A stretch of 64,000 nucleotides of DNA, taken from contig NZ_JBNASF010000003.1 in NCBI RefSeq assembly GCF_049720995.1, forward strand, positions 26,681 to 90,680. The letters run 5' to 3'. Positions 35,011 to 43,063 of this stretch are shown piece by piece. The notes under the pieces were generated by a model that was not told the DNA's origin, ran no database searches, and worked only from the letters and a program-made list of their open reading frames with translations. The translations under genes were made by a program, and so were the position numbers. How positions within the stretch are numbered: the first letter of the stretch is position 1; the number at the start of each line of letters is the position of its first letter. The DNA is from Methanothermobacter sp049720995. GTDB lineage: Archaea > Methanobacteriota > Methanobacteria > Methanobacteriales > Methanothermobacteraceae.

Positions 35011-36313
35011 TAAGATTAAAGGTAATGACAAGGACAAAAAGAATAACCCTCCTGATCTCCGGAAAAACAACAGAAAAGATGACTCGAACATTGGAGACAG
35101 ACTCAAGGGGCTTGTGGGTAAATTCAGTGGCGGTGAGGGCTCAGATAAGAAAAAACCCAGGCCCATGCCAAAACCCAGGCCCCGGCTGAAACCCCCTGAA
35201 GAGCCAAAGGCCAGGAAAACCCCTGAAAAACCTCTTAAAGGTGGTGAAAAACCTAAACCCAGACTTACACCACCACCCAAACGACCTGGAGGTTCATCAG
35301 GAGGTATAGGTCGAAAAATCCCGGACGAAGATCAGAAAACCCTCGTTGGTGCCCTCGTGTTTGGTGTTATTCTCATGGTTCTCGCTGGTGCAGGCTACTA
35401 CTTCCTGGTCTACCAGCCATACCAGGAGGTGCTGCAGAACGCCAAGGCCACAAAAATCGCTGAGGTTGACGCACTCTTCAAGGGTCCCCTTGCAACCGAC
35501 CCCCAGAAGCAGGCCATTCTTGCACAGATAGATGCCGCTGTTACACCAGAGGAGGCGCTGGCAGTTGACGTTGTGGGTCCCGCAACACAATCATGGCGTA
35601 CCTATCAGAACCAGCAGATAAATGTAAAGAAGGACCGTGTCGGCAGGGTCATGGTTAATTATACAGATAATGGCCAGGAAAAGCGCGTGATAATGAAGGT
35701 GAATGATGCAAAGAAATTTGTGAGCCAGGCCGATGCAACCGTACTTGCAAATACACAGATTCAAACCCCTGATACCGTTGCCGTGCCAATAATGATCACG
35801 AGACTGCAGGCGGCAGGAGGCCTTATAAGTGTGGGTAACATGGTCGACGTCTACCTCAACCAGAACGCCACCGGAAACAATACATCAACTGCAGCATCAA
35901 CACCAAGGATAAGCGGGGCGACTGTGCTTGCGATTCTCAGATCCAAGGACAGCGGTACAGTGGACGCCCGCATACTCAATAGCCAGCGGTTAACACTCAA
36001 CACCATAACCTCACAGAGCGAAAATGAGAGGACATCATCAACAGATGTGGAGCAGCTCCTCAGGGCAGCTGCAGCAGGTGGTCTGAATGAAGCCGAGATC
36101 AATGCGATACTACAGAACTATGGTATAAGATTATCCGACTATGAGAGGTCATCAAATCTGGGAGAGCTTGATACAAACTACCTCATAATACTTGAGGTCC
36201 CAAGGGAGGATGTCCTCTTCCTGATACAGAACATGAACAGCATCGTTCTGACTGTGCCAACACAGAACGCCCCTGACTGGATGATAAGGGAGCTGCAGAG
36301 TATATACGGCTGA
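35003..36313 (+). CDS. DUF515-like membrane protein with Pro/Lys-rich N-terminus
   Basis: 436 residues; I recognise the methanogen family DUF515, function unknown. Residues 1-105 are very basic and proline-rich and should be disordered in the cytosol. One membrane span, LVGALVFGVILMVLAGAGYYFLVY, is near residues 112-135. The remaining ~300 residues would be outside: a helical part, then strands in VGRVMVNYTDNGQEKRVIMKV, and a C-terminal region with LNEAEINAILQNYG. VGNMVDVYLNQN and LIILEVPREDVLFL resemble the SAF/CpaB-like fold, which suggests involvement in pilus or surface assembly; that is tentative. It overlaps pssA and precedes a surface protein and a sortase. Confidence 0.75.
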   Translation: MLDKIKGNDKDKKNNPPDLRKNNRKDDSNIGDRLKGLVGKFSGGEGSDKKKPRPMPKPRPRLKPPEEPKARKTPEKPLKGGEKPKPRLTPPPKRPGGSSGGIGRKIPDEDQKTLVGALVFGVILMVLAGAGYYFLVYQPYQEVLQNAKATKIAEVDALFKGPLATDPQKQAILAQIDAAVTPEEALAVDVVGPATQSWRTYQNQQINVKKDRVGRVMVNYTDNGQEKRVIMKVNDAKKFVSQADATVLANTQIQTPDTVAVPIMITRLQAAGGLISVGNMVDVYLNQNATGNNTSTAASTPRISGATVLAILRSKDSGTVDARILNSQRLTLNTITSQSENERTSSTDVEQLLRAAAAGGLNEAEINAILQNYGIRLSDYERSSNLGELDTNYLIILEVPREDVLFLIQNMNSIVLTVPTQNAPDWMIRELQSIYG

Positions 36314-36360
36314 TTAAGCCGAAAATTTTATTAAATTTTTATTTAATATTCTAGGTGGGG

Positions 36361-37287
36361 ATGTTTATGAAATGGGTGTATGTTACTATAGCTGCTGTGT
36401 TCATGCTTTCCATTCTGGGAGTCTCTGATACAGGGTCAGCCGCCAAGGAGACATGGGTTTCTGAGAAACCATCTGCAACCAGTTTCAGGTTGAAGGACCT
36501 GACCGCTGTTATAACCGTGAAGATAAAGAACAATGACAACAACGTCCAGTACTTCAAAATAGGGCAAGTATACCAGGGAAGCCTTTCAGAGAACAACACG
36601 ATTAAATGGCTCATCCAGTGGACGGATCCAGCGGCGGTTAAAATGGTCAAGTCAAGGACACCTGAACTAGGCGACTACGGATGGAAGGTGAACCCTGGGG
36701 AGACAAAAACAGTTTCCTTTGGTCTTAGGGCCACAGGGGATATGGGTGAGATACCCACTTACATCGTTAATGTTGATTCAGACAACAGCAACTACTGGCC
36801 ACTTATAAATGAACCGGGCCTCATGTCCTCATGGTTCATGCCCAATGAGATAGAGGTCCTAAACCCATCACTGGACCTCAAATACTGGAAGGGGACCTTT
36901 GGATTCACTCTGATCAACATCGATGAGGAGAGGGTTTCAGGTATCGTGAGGGCCCCCATTGCCCCTGCAAATTCAAAGCTGGTGTACAGTTCACCAAAGG
37001 CATTTGTGGATGATGACCTCTTTGTGAGCACACAGGTTGCTGCATGGGATGTCACAATGGACCCCAAGACCTCACAGAGGTTCGTGTACACCTACGAATG
37101 GCCCGCAAAGGTAAGCGGGGGTAACGGTTCAACCGGTGGCGGAGGGTATTATCCACTAAGCACCCTCCAGGGTACAACTGGTTCATCATCTGTCCCCGGT
37201 GCGAAGACAGGTGCCCCCTACGGCCCACTGGTGATAGGTGTACTTGTGACTGCAGCCGCAGTTGCCTACACAAGGATCATGAGTTAA
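36361..37287 (+). CDS. predicted cell-surface protein, signal peptide and C-terminal anchor
   Basis: About 308 residues, not recognised beyond topology. The signal peptide is KWVYVTIAAVFMLSILGVSDTGSAA. A beta-rich ectodomain follows (DLTAVITVKIKNNDNNVQYFKIG; NPGETKTVSFGLRA; KLVYSSPKAFV). A Gly/Ser/Thr linker (SGGNGSTGGGGYY) and a C-terminal hydrophobic helix YGPLVIGVLVTAAAVAYTRIM complete it. This resembles a protein anchored by its tail, or a sortase substrate, although no LPxTG-type motif is obvious; the linker and YPLSTLQG would be the place to look. AGGTGGGG lies just upstream; ATG 36361 or 36367 are possible starts. The sortase gene follows 20 bp after the stop. Confidence 0.7.
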   Translation: MFMKWVYVTIAAVFMLSILGVSDTGSAAKETWVSEKPSATSFRLKDLTAVITVKIKNNDNNVQYFKIGQVYQGSLSENNTIKWLIQWTDPAAVKMVKSRTPELGDYGWKVNPGETKTVSFGLRATGDMGEIPTYIVNVDSDNSNYWPLINEPGLMSSWFMPNEIEVLNPSLDLKYWKGTFGFTLINIDEERVSGIVRAPIAPANSKLVYSSPKAFVDDDLFVSTQVAAWDVTMDPKTSQRFVYTYEWPAKVSGGNGSTGGGGYYPLSTLQGTTGSSSVPGAKTGAPYGPLVIGVLVTAAAVAYTRIMS

Positions 37288-37307
37288 TCATCCCACCTTA
37301 ATTTTTT

Positions 37308-38042
37308 ATGGGGACATTCATGAGGCTGGCAACTTTTCTGATAATTGCAGGTATGTTCATATTGTCACTCTACGCCCTTCTAGAGGTGAGTTTCTACTCC
37401 TCACAGGTAGTGGTCCAGAACCCTGACATCAGGGCACCTGTCATTGAGATACCATCCATTAACCTGCAGGAGACCATCAACAACAGATCTGTTTTCTACG
37501 GGGTCTACCATGAACCCATGTCCTATCCCCCGGGTAACAGAACCGTCATACTCTTCGGGCACAGGACACTATACGGCTCACCCTTCCTGAACCTCGATAA
37601 GGTTAAGCCAGGGGATGATGTTCTCCTCAACTGGCCAGGGTTTGGTCTTGCCAGCTACAGGGTTAATCGATCATTCATCGTGCCCGCATCCTACCAGATC
37701 TCTGTGAATCAGGGGGCAAGGCTATTTCTCATCACATGCCACCCCCTGGGATCAACGAGGGAGAGGCTGATAGTGGAGTGTAAACTTGAAGGAATGAAGC
37801 CCTACCAGAGAAACATCAGGGTGGAGAACCCCAAGAGGCACTATGCGCTCCTCATAATACTTGGATTCCTTGGTGTGGGTCTTCTGATCACCAGACTCTA
37901 TCCTGTTTATGAAGATAGAAGGCTTCTTCTTGCAGCGGTGATCAGCCTCACACTCTTCCTTCTGCTGGGGTACATCTTTCCTATCCCTCCAGAATTCATA
38001 TCAGAGAAGCTCATTGAATTCAACAGCATATTTGGAATGTAG
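37308..38042 (+). CDS. sortase-family cysteine transpeptidase
   Basis: 244 residues. An N-terminal span (ATFLIIAGMFILSLYALL) is followed by a sortase beta barrel. The catalytic His85 is in VILFGHRTLYGSPF, Cys144 in LFLITCHPLG, and the Arg in STRERLIVECKL, the full His-Cys-Arg triad. KVKPGDDVLL lies between them as in class D/E sortases. Two more hydrophobic helices at the C-terminus (HYALLIILGFLGVGLLIT and LLLAAVISLTLFLLLGYIF) make an N-in, multi-span enzyme unlike the single-span bacterial forms. It presumably links surface proteins to the pseudomurein wall or to each other; the preceding gene is a candidate substrate. The ATG at 37320 is an alternative start. Confidence 0.88.
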   Translation: MGTFMRLATFLIIAGMFILSLYALLEVSFYSSQVVVQNPDIRAPVIEIPSINLQETINNRSVFYGVYHEPMSYPPGNRTVILFGHRTLYGSPFLNLDKVKPGDDVLLNWPGFGLASYRVNRSFIVPASYQISVNQGARLFLITCHPLGSTRERLIVECKLEGMKPYQRNIRVENPKRHYALLIILGFLGVGLLITRLYPVYEDRRLLLAAVISLTLFLLLGYIFPIPPEFISEKLIEFNSIFGM

Positions 38043-38064
38043 TGAAAAATTTCAGGTGTTTAAA

Positions 38065-38430
38065 ATGAGAGAACCCGGAGAAGACTACCTTTCAAATCTA
38101 TCAGACAGGGAAAGGGCAATATTTGAAGGTGGCATAAGTATGGGTGCCCTCTTCCACCAGTTCGTTGGAACCCCTGTTAACCCTGAAACCGTTGAAGTCC
38201 TTGAGGGGGCCATTGAAGAATCCATAAAGCTTCAGCCAGCGATCAGGAATGTGGAGGTCCATATAGACAGGGATATGGTAAGGGATGCTGCTGGAGAATT
38301 CGGTTACGTCTCACTCACAGGGGAGATGCTGAGGGTGAGGTTAAGTGTGGAATATGGCTCATCAAGGATAACGGTTTGCATGGAGTACCTCGATGAACTG
38401 AGGTATCCCCTCATGTATGTGAAGGATTGA
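38065..38430 (+). CDS. mptD: archaeal dihydroneopterin aldolase-like (MptD family)
   Basis: 121 residues from the ATG at 38065, with CAGGTG ahead; an upstream in-frame ATG at 38014 lies inside the sortase gene. The FEGGISMGALFHQFVGTPVN stretch and NVEVHIDRDMV are typical of the methanogen family DUF372/MptD, which cleaves dihydroneopterin to hydroxymethyl-dihydropterin in methanopterin synthesis. Glu in IFEGG and His in LFHQF are candidate active-site residues. Recognition is from memory of the family, so moderate confidence. Its 3' end is duplicated 66 bp downstream (38425 and 38491). Confidence 0.78.
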   Translation: MREPGEDYLSNLSDRERAIFEGGISMGALFHQFVGTPVNPETVEVLEGAIEESIKLQPAIRNVEVHIDRDMVRDAAGEFGYVSLTGEMLRVRLSVEYGSSRITVCMEYLDELRYPLMYVKD

Positions 38431-38455
38431 TGGGGAACCCCATAAAATCCACACC
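38425..38455 (+). repeat. 31-bp direct repeat, copy 1 (spans the mptD stop)
   Basis: Bases 38425-38455 start GATTGATGGGGAACCCC and end CCCCATAAAATCCACACC. The last 18 bases are identical in 38505-38522. The offset is 66 bp. GGGGAACCCC is itself a hairpin. The TGA of mptD is included, so the repeat looks like a duplicated gene end. Confidence 0.85.
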
Positions 38456-38490
38456 AGAAGCTACACCAACTAATCCAACCATCAAAATTC

Positions 38491-38522
38491 GATTGACGGG
38501 AAACCCCCATAAAATCCACACC
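38491..38522 (+). repeat. 32-bp direct repeat, copy 2
   Basis: Differs from copy 1 at two positions and by one extra C. It lies between mptD and korD in an otherwise featureless 167-bp gap whose end (TTAATTATTTAAATTC) may hold the kor promoter. Confidence 0.85.
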
Positions 38523-38597
38523 GATGAAAATCTATCTTGATTAATTATTTAAATTCTGAAAGCAAAGCTATGATAAGAACCTTGATGGAAGATTACC

Positions 38598-38801
38598 ATG
38601 ATAAAGATAGATTCAGATCTCTGTAAGGGATGCGACATATGCAGGGAGTTCTGCCCTGAAGGGGTTTATGTCAGGTCAGAGGAACTCAACAGGAAGGGCG
38701 TGCATGAACCCATCCCAAAAAATCTGGATAAATGTACGGGATGCAAGCTATGCATGCTCATGTGTCCTGATCAGGCGATAGTGGTGTATGACGATGACTG
38801 A
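38598..38801 (+). CDS. korD: 2-oxoglutarate:ferredoxin oxidoreductase delta (ferredoxin) subunit
   Basis: 67-residue 2[4Fe-4S] ferredoxin with CKGCDICREFCP and CTGCKLCMLMCP, carrying electrons between the KorAB core and the external ferredoxin. It starts the kor operon. Its stop TGA overlaps the korA frame by 14 bp. The 2-oxo-acid specificity comes from the neighbours, especially sucC. Confidence 0.93.
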   Translation: MIKIDSDLCKGCDICREFCPEGVYVRSEELNRKGVHEPIPKNLDKCTGCKLCMLMCPDQAIVVYDDD

Positions 38802-39921
38802 GGAGTACTTTATTCAGGGAAATGATGCCTGCGCCCGTGGCGCCATAAGTGCCGGCTGCAGGTTCTTTGCAGGTTACCCCATCACACCATCCACAGAGAT
38901 AGCTGAGCAGATTGCGGTTCTCCTTCCAAGGGAAGGCGGAGTCTTTGTTCAGATGGAAGATGAGATAGGCGCCCTCGGGGCAGTTATAGGTGCTGTGTGG
39001 AGTGGTGTTAAGGGAATGACCGCCACCTCAGGGCCCGGTTTTTCCCTCATGCAGGAGCATGTTGGATACGCTGCCATGACAGAAACCCCCCTTGTGATCG
39101 TTGATGTCCAGAGGGGTTCGCCCTCAACCGGACAGCCAACAATGGCATCACAGAGTGATATGATGCAGGCAAGGTGGGGGTCGCATGGGGACTATGAGAT
39201 AATAGCCCTCTCACCATCCTCTGTGCAGGAGTGTTTCGATTTCACCGTAAGGGCATTCAACCTTGCAGAGGAATACAGGGTGCCTGTGGTGGTGCTCAGT
39301 GACGAAATAGTGGGCCATATGAGGGAGAAGATAACCATACCAGATAGAGTGGAGATCAGAAAGAGAAGGTCACCCACAGCTCCCCCAGGTGAGTTCATCC
39401 CATTCAAACCCAGGGGAGACTTCGTCCCTGAGATGCCAGCCTTTGGGGATGGGTACAGGATACCTGTGACAGGACTCACACATGATGAGAGGGGTTACCC
39501 TGACGCTTCAAACCCTGAGAGCCACGAGAAACTCGTGAAGAGACTCTGTGACAAGATACTGAATCACAGAGATAAAATAGTGGATGTCCAGGAGGTTTGG
39601 ACCGATGATGCGGACATAACGGTCGTCTCATACGGTGCCCCCTCACGTTCAGTTGCAACCGCAGTTAAGATGGCAAGGTCAGAGGGTGTTAAGGCAGGGT
39701 ACATCAAGATAAACACTCCCTGGCCGTTCCCTGAGACTGAAATCCGGAAAGCAGCTGAATCATCAGGGAAGCTTCTGGTGGTTGAAATGAACCTCGGGCA
39801 GATGTTCTATGAGGTTCAGAGAGTTGCCTCAGGCATGGCCGAGGTGGAACTGCTTCCAAAAATTGGTGGTGAGATCCACCAACCCGATGAAATCCTGAAC
39901 AAAATCATGGGTATGAAATGA
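38788..39921 (+). CDS. korA: 2-oxoglutarate:ferredoxin oxidoreductase alpha subunit
   Basis: 377 residues, pyruvate:ferredoxin oxidoreductase family domains I and II. Visible: GNDACARGAISAGCRFFAGYPITPSTEIAE, EDEIGALGAVIGAVWSGVKGMTATSGPGFSLM, and VDVQRGSPSTGQPT. The GYPITPSTE and SGPGFSLM segments mark the alpha chain of the 2-oxoacid group. In methanogens the enzyme works reductively, carboxylating succinyl-CoA to 2-oxoglutarate in the incomplete reductive TCA path. ATG 38788 and 38794 are both possible. It is followed by a 17-codon ORF and korB. Confidence 0.95.
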   Translation: MTMTEEYFIQGNDACARGAISAGCRFFAGYPITPSTEIAEQIAVLLPREGGVFVQMEDEIGALGAVIGAVWSGVKGMTATSGPGFSLMQEHVGYAAMTETPLVIVDVQRGSPSTGQPTMASQSDMMQARWGSHGDYEIIALSPSSVQECFDFTVRAFNLAEEYRVPVVVLSDEIVGHMREKITIPDRVEIRKRRSPTAPPGEFIPFKPRGDFVPEMPAFGDGYRIPVTGLTHDERGYPDASNPESHEKLVKRLCDKILNHRDKIVDVQEVWTDDADITVVSYGAPSRSVATAVKMARSEGVKAGYIKINTPWPFPETEIRKAAESSGKLLVVEMNLGQMFYEVQRVASGMAEVELLPKIGGEIHQPDEILNKIMGMK

Positions 39922-39933
39922 ATGGGTGTCAGG

Positions 39934-39987
39934 ATGAATGTGAGAAACACACCCACCATTATAAGAAATGAAGGAGTGTCCAGATGA
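39934..39987 (+). CDS. 17-codon ORF coupled to korB
   Basis: ATG at 39934 opens a 17-residue frame (MNVRNTPTIIRNEGVSR) whose TGA at 39985-39987 overlaps the korB ATG at 39984. The first bases resemble the korB start: GTGTCAGGATGAATGTGAG here against GTGTCCAGATGAATGTAAAG 50 bp later, so it may be a duplicated, decayed korB start that now acts in translational coupling. Its own function is doubtful. Confidence 0.35.
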   Translation: MNVRNTPTIIRNEGVSR

Positions 39988-40841
39988 ATGTAAAGGAAAA
40001 CCCATACCTCAAGTACCTCAGAAGGGAAAGGCTCCCCCACATATTCTGTGCAGGCTGCGGTAATGGGATAGTGCTCAACACCTTCTTTAAGGGCATGGAG
40101 ATGGCCGGGGTTGACTTTGACAGCATTGCAATGGTTTCAGGCATAGGCTGCTCATCAAGGATCCCGGGTTATGTTAAATGCGACTCGCTCCATACAACCC
40201 ATGGGCGGCCCATAGCCTTCGCAACTGGACTTAAACTTTCCAACCCCTCCCTAAATGTTGTGGTATTCACAGGCGATGGTGACGCTGCAGCCATCGGCGG
40301 AAACCATCTCATACACGGGGCAAGAAAAAATATTGACCTCACGGTGATCTGCATAAATAACAGCATATACGGGATGACCGGTGGACAGATAAGCCCCACG
40401 TCACCTGAGGGGAGTTTCGGCACCACAGCCCCATACGGTGCACTTGAGGACCCATTTGATCTCTCTGAACTGGTCAAGGCCGCGGGTGCAAGTTACGTTG
40501 CAAGGTGGACAGCCGCCCACCCTCTGCAGCTTGCAAACTCCATAAAGAAGGGACTTAAGAACCGGGGTTTCTCGTTCATAGAGGCCGTTTCACAGTGCCC
40601 AACCTACTTCGGAAGAAAGAACCGGATGCGTTCCCCGGTTGAAATGATGAAATTCATGAAGGAGAACAGTATCAACCGGCGGAAGGCCCTCAGAATGGAT
40701 CCCGAAGAGGTTGAAGGAAAACTCATCATCGGTGAATTTGCTGATGCCCCGCGCCCTGAACTATGTGACAGGATCTACGGGATGGTTGAAGAGAAATCAG
40801 GAAAAATTGATATAATCAAATCAGCCTACAGAGATGATTGA
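39984..40841 (+). CDS. korB: 2-oxoglutarate:ferredoxin oxidoreductase beta subunit
   Basis: 285 residues, thiamine-pyrophosphate-binding subunit. It has LPHIFCAGCGNGIVLNTF (Cys at the Fe-S/TPP site region), MVSGIGCSSRIPGYV, HTTHGRPIAFATGLK, and the TPP/Mg motif TGDGDAAAIGGNHLIH with CINNSIYGMTGGQISPTSP. The 63-bp space after korA contains the 17-codon ORF. It overlaps korC by 8 bp. Confidence 0.96.
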   Translation: MNVKENPYLKYLRRERLPHIFCAGCGNGIVLNTFFKGMEMAGVDFDSIAMVSGIGCSSRIPGYVKCDSLHTTHGRPIAFATGLKLSNPSLNVVVFTGDGDAAAIGGNHLIHGARKNIDLTVICINNSIYGMTGGQISPTSPEGSFGTTAPYGALEDPFDLSELVKAAGASYVARWTAAHPLQLANSIKKGLKNRGFSFIEAVSQCPTYFGRKNRMRSPVEMMKFMKENSINRRKALRMDPEEVEGKLIIGEFADAPRPELCDRIYGMVEEKSGKIDIIKSAYRDD

Positions 40842-41403
40842 AGTGAGGAAGGAAATCAGAATTGCTGGATTCGGTGGTCAGGGGGTTATACTTGCAGGAA
40901 TCGTTCTGGGTAAAGCTGCAAGTTTATATGATGGCCTTTACGCTGTACAGACCCAGTCCTATGGACCCGAGGCAAGGGGTGGTGCCTCAAGGGCAGAGGT
41001 TGTTATAAGTGATGAGGAGATAGACTACCCCAAGGTCCAGAGACCTGACATACTCGTTGCAATGTCACACCAGGCACTTCTGACCTACATGGACGATCTC
41101 AGAGCCGGTGGAACCCTCATCGTCGACCCTGACATGGTCATTGAGGATGAAATCCAGGACTTCCTTGAGGAAAGGAACATCAATTACTTCCGTGCGCCTG
41201 CAACAAGGACAGCCGAGGAGAAGGTGGGTATAACCATAGTGGCCAATATGGTGATGATAGGGGCCCTGACAGAGGCCACTGGAGTTGTAAGTGTCAGGGC
41301 AGCTCAGGAGGCCATAAAGAACAGTGTACCTCCCGGAACTGAGGAAAAGAACATCATGGCATTCCAGGCAGGTCGTGAAATCATCATGGAGGCAGAGAAA
41401 TGA
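40834..41403 (+). CDS. korC: 2-oxoglutarate:ferredoxin oxidoreductase gamma subunit
   Basis: 189 residues, the gamma domain of 2-oxoacid:ferredoxin oxidoreductases. RIAGFGGQGVILAGIVLGKAAS is diagnostic, then QTQSYGPEARGGASRAEVVIS and VQRPDILVAMSHQALLTY. With korD, korA and korB it completes a four-subunit enzyme. Its TGA overlaps the sucC ATG by 4 bp. Confidence 0.96.
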   Translation: MIEVRKEIRIAGFGGQGVILAGIVLGKAASLYDGLYAVQTQSYGPEARGGASRAEVVISDEEIDYPKVQRPDILVAMSHQALLTYMDDLRAGGTLIVDPDMVIEDEIQDFLEERNINYFRAPATRTAEEKVGITIVANMVMIGALTEATGVVSVRAAQEAIKNSVPPGTEEKNIMAFQAGREIIMEAEK

Positions 41404-42500
41404 AGTTTTATGAGTACAGCGCCAAGGAACTCTTCAGGACTGAGGGCATACCTGTCCCCGAGGGATCCGTCGCCAGGACCCCCGGAGAGGCCTCTGAGGT
41501 GGCTGAGGATATGGCCTCTGAGGTGGCCATTAAGGCTCAGGTCCTCACAGGTGGCCGGGGAAAGGCTGGAGGTATACGGTTTGCAACACCAGAAACTGCT
41601 GCTGATGTTGCTGCTGATCTCCTGGCATCCAGGGTTAAGGGTGAGGAGGTTAAATCTGTCCTTGTTGAAAGAAAGATCCCCATCGACAGGGAATTCTATG
41701 TGAGCGTCGTTGTTGACCGTGCTGCCAGAATGCCCCTTATAATGGCAAGCAGTGAGGGGGGAGTTGATATTGAGGATCTTGCAGCGGAATCCCCCGATAA
41801 GATAGTCCGTTACCATGTAAACCCCCTGGATGAGTTCCTCCCCTATGAGGCAAGGGAGATAGCAAGGAGGATGGGCCTCGAAAGTGAACTCATACCAAAG
41901 GTGGGGGCTGTGATATGGAAACTCTACCAGATCTTCAGAAAGTACGATGCGAGGCTTGCCGAGATAAACCCACTTGTCCTTTCAGGGGACGATGTTATTG
42001 CAGCGGATACAAAGCTCGAGGTGGATGATGACTCCATCTACCGTCACCGTGAATTCATGGAACTGGATGAGTATGAACCAGAGGAGTTCGCCTTTGTTAA
42101 ACTTGACGGTGATATTGCAGTGATAGGGAACGGTGCCGGACTTACCCTCACCGCCATGGACCTCATAAAACTGAAGGGTGGTGAACCCGCCACATTCCTT
42201 GATATAGGTGGTGGTGCCTCAGAGGACATCATAAGGAGGGCCATAAACCTGGTAATATCCCACCCTGATGTGAAGGTTGTGTTTCTAAATGTTCTTGGGG
42301 GTATAACAAGGGCTGATGATGTTGCAAGGGGTGTTGTGAATGCCCTTAAGGATGCCAAGAGGGATGTGCCCCTTGTAATAAGGCTCACCGGGACCAATGA
42401 GGAGGAGGGACAGAGGATCCTCACCGATGCAGGGATTCCCTTTGAGACTTCCCTTGAGAGGGCCGCTGAGAAGGCTGTTGAAATATCAAAGGCCCTCTAA
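41400..42500 (+). CDS. sucC: succinyl-CoA synthetase (ADP/GDP-forming) beta subunit
   Basis: Makes succinyl-CoA, the substrate of Kor, from succinate. It is 366 residues. An N-terminal ATP-grasp domain reads KFYEYSAKELFRTEGIPVPEGSVA, VAIKAQVLTGGRGKAGGIRF, EINPLVLSG and ADTKLEVDDDS; a C-terminal CoA-ligase domain reads GNGAGLTLTAMDLIKLKGGEPATFLDIGGGAS, VFLNVLGGITRADDVA. The alpha subunit (sucD) is not in the window. Coupling to korC by ATGA overlap shows kor and suc act as one pathway unit. Confidence 0.95.
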   Translation: MKFYEYSAKELFRTEGIPVPEGSVARTPGEASEVAEDMASEVAIKAQVLTGGRGKAGGIRFATPETAADVAADLLASRVKGEEVKSVLVERKIPIDREFYVSVVVDRAARMPLIMASSEGGVDIEDLAAESPDKIVRYHVNPLDEFLPYEAREIARRMGLESELIPKVGAVIWKLYQIFRKYDARLAEINPLVLSGDDVIAADTKLEVDDDSIYRHREFMELDEYEPEEFAFVKLDGDIAVIGNGAGLTLTAMDLIKLKGGEPATFLDIGGGASEDIIRRAINLVISHPDVKVVFLNVLGGITRADDVARGVVNALKDAKRDVPLVIRLTGTNEEEGQRILTDAGIPFETSLERAAEKAVEISKAL

Positions 42501-42553
42501 ATATTTAATTTTCATGGCCCAGTTGCAACATCAGAACACCCCCATCTAATTAA

Positions 42554-42814
42554 CTACTGCTCCGGGGCATCTATGAGTTCATCGAGCCATCTGAGCCACT
42601 CTATGTACTCCATGGCGGGGTATGAGATGTCTGCATCTGGATGCATGTATCTGCAGAGGGTCAGTGTTTTAAGGTGAGGTGCAAAGGCCTTGAGGGTTGA
42701 AAGGCCCTGTGAACCTAAATAGGGGACACCTATGAAGCATACAAGGTCATAGTTGCCATTTCCATGGAAGCCCTGCCATTCAGGATTTTTGAGATTGTTT
42801 ACAAGTTCAGTTAA
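42554..42814 (-). pseudogene. cdhB: C-terminal relic of CO dehydrogenase/acetyl-CoA synthase epsilon subunit
   Basis: Reading the minus strand from 42814 gives 86 residues that look like the end of CdhB: LTELVNNLKNPEWQGF, then HGNGNYDLVCFIGVPYLGSQ, LSTLKAFAPHLKTLTLCRY, HPDADISYPAMEYIEWLRWLDELIDAPEQ and a stop at 42554-42556. An in-frame TAG at 42815-42817 directly precedes it and no start codon is usable, so the N-terminal half is absent. The whole epsilon subunit is about 165-170 residues and binds the alpha subunit of the CODH/ACS complex. The identification rests on remembered family pattern. It shares the 746-bp region between sucC and the membrane protein with a broken ferredoxin frame, so this region appears to be decaying. 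Confidence 0.65.
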
Positions 42815-42920
42815 CTATATGTTCTTCCCTCTCAGTTTAGCCTGAGGCCTGATCCTCCGTAGAGCAACTCCATTTTTTATTATTTTAAATATCCTTTCAA
42901 TTTATCCTGTGGAAGGTCAT

Positions 42921-43028
42921 TTACCAGCGGCCACCACCATAAGTTGCAGCTTTTAATGGCATAAAACCATTATCAGGAGCATAACCGTTGCATTCCATGT
43001 TGATGTAGAGCGGGTCCCATCTGGTCAT
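42921..43028 (-). CDS. 35-codon ORF, unrecognised
   Basis: ATG at 43026-43028 to TAA at 42921. The product MTRWDPLYINMECNGYAPDN continues for 15 residues to GGGRW. AAGTATTTAAATG just upstream could serve as a TATA box, giving a near-leaderless message. There is no strong ribosome site. It may be a real small protein, the end of a lost gene or chance. Confidence 0.25.
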   Translation of the reverse strand: MTRWDPLYINMECNGYAPDNGFMPLKAATYGGGRW

Positions 43029-43063
43029 GCTTCACAACATTTAAATACTTCCCACAATTTCCC

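Noticed and set aside
38425..38522. Second CRISPR-like repeat pair
   Set aside because: Copy 1 includes the end of a coding gene, the repeats differ from each other and from the pair at 20319.
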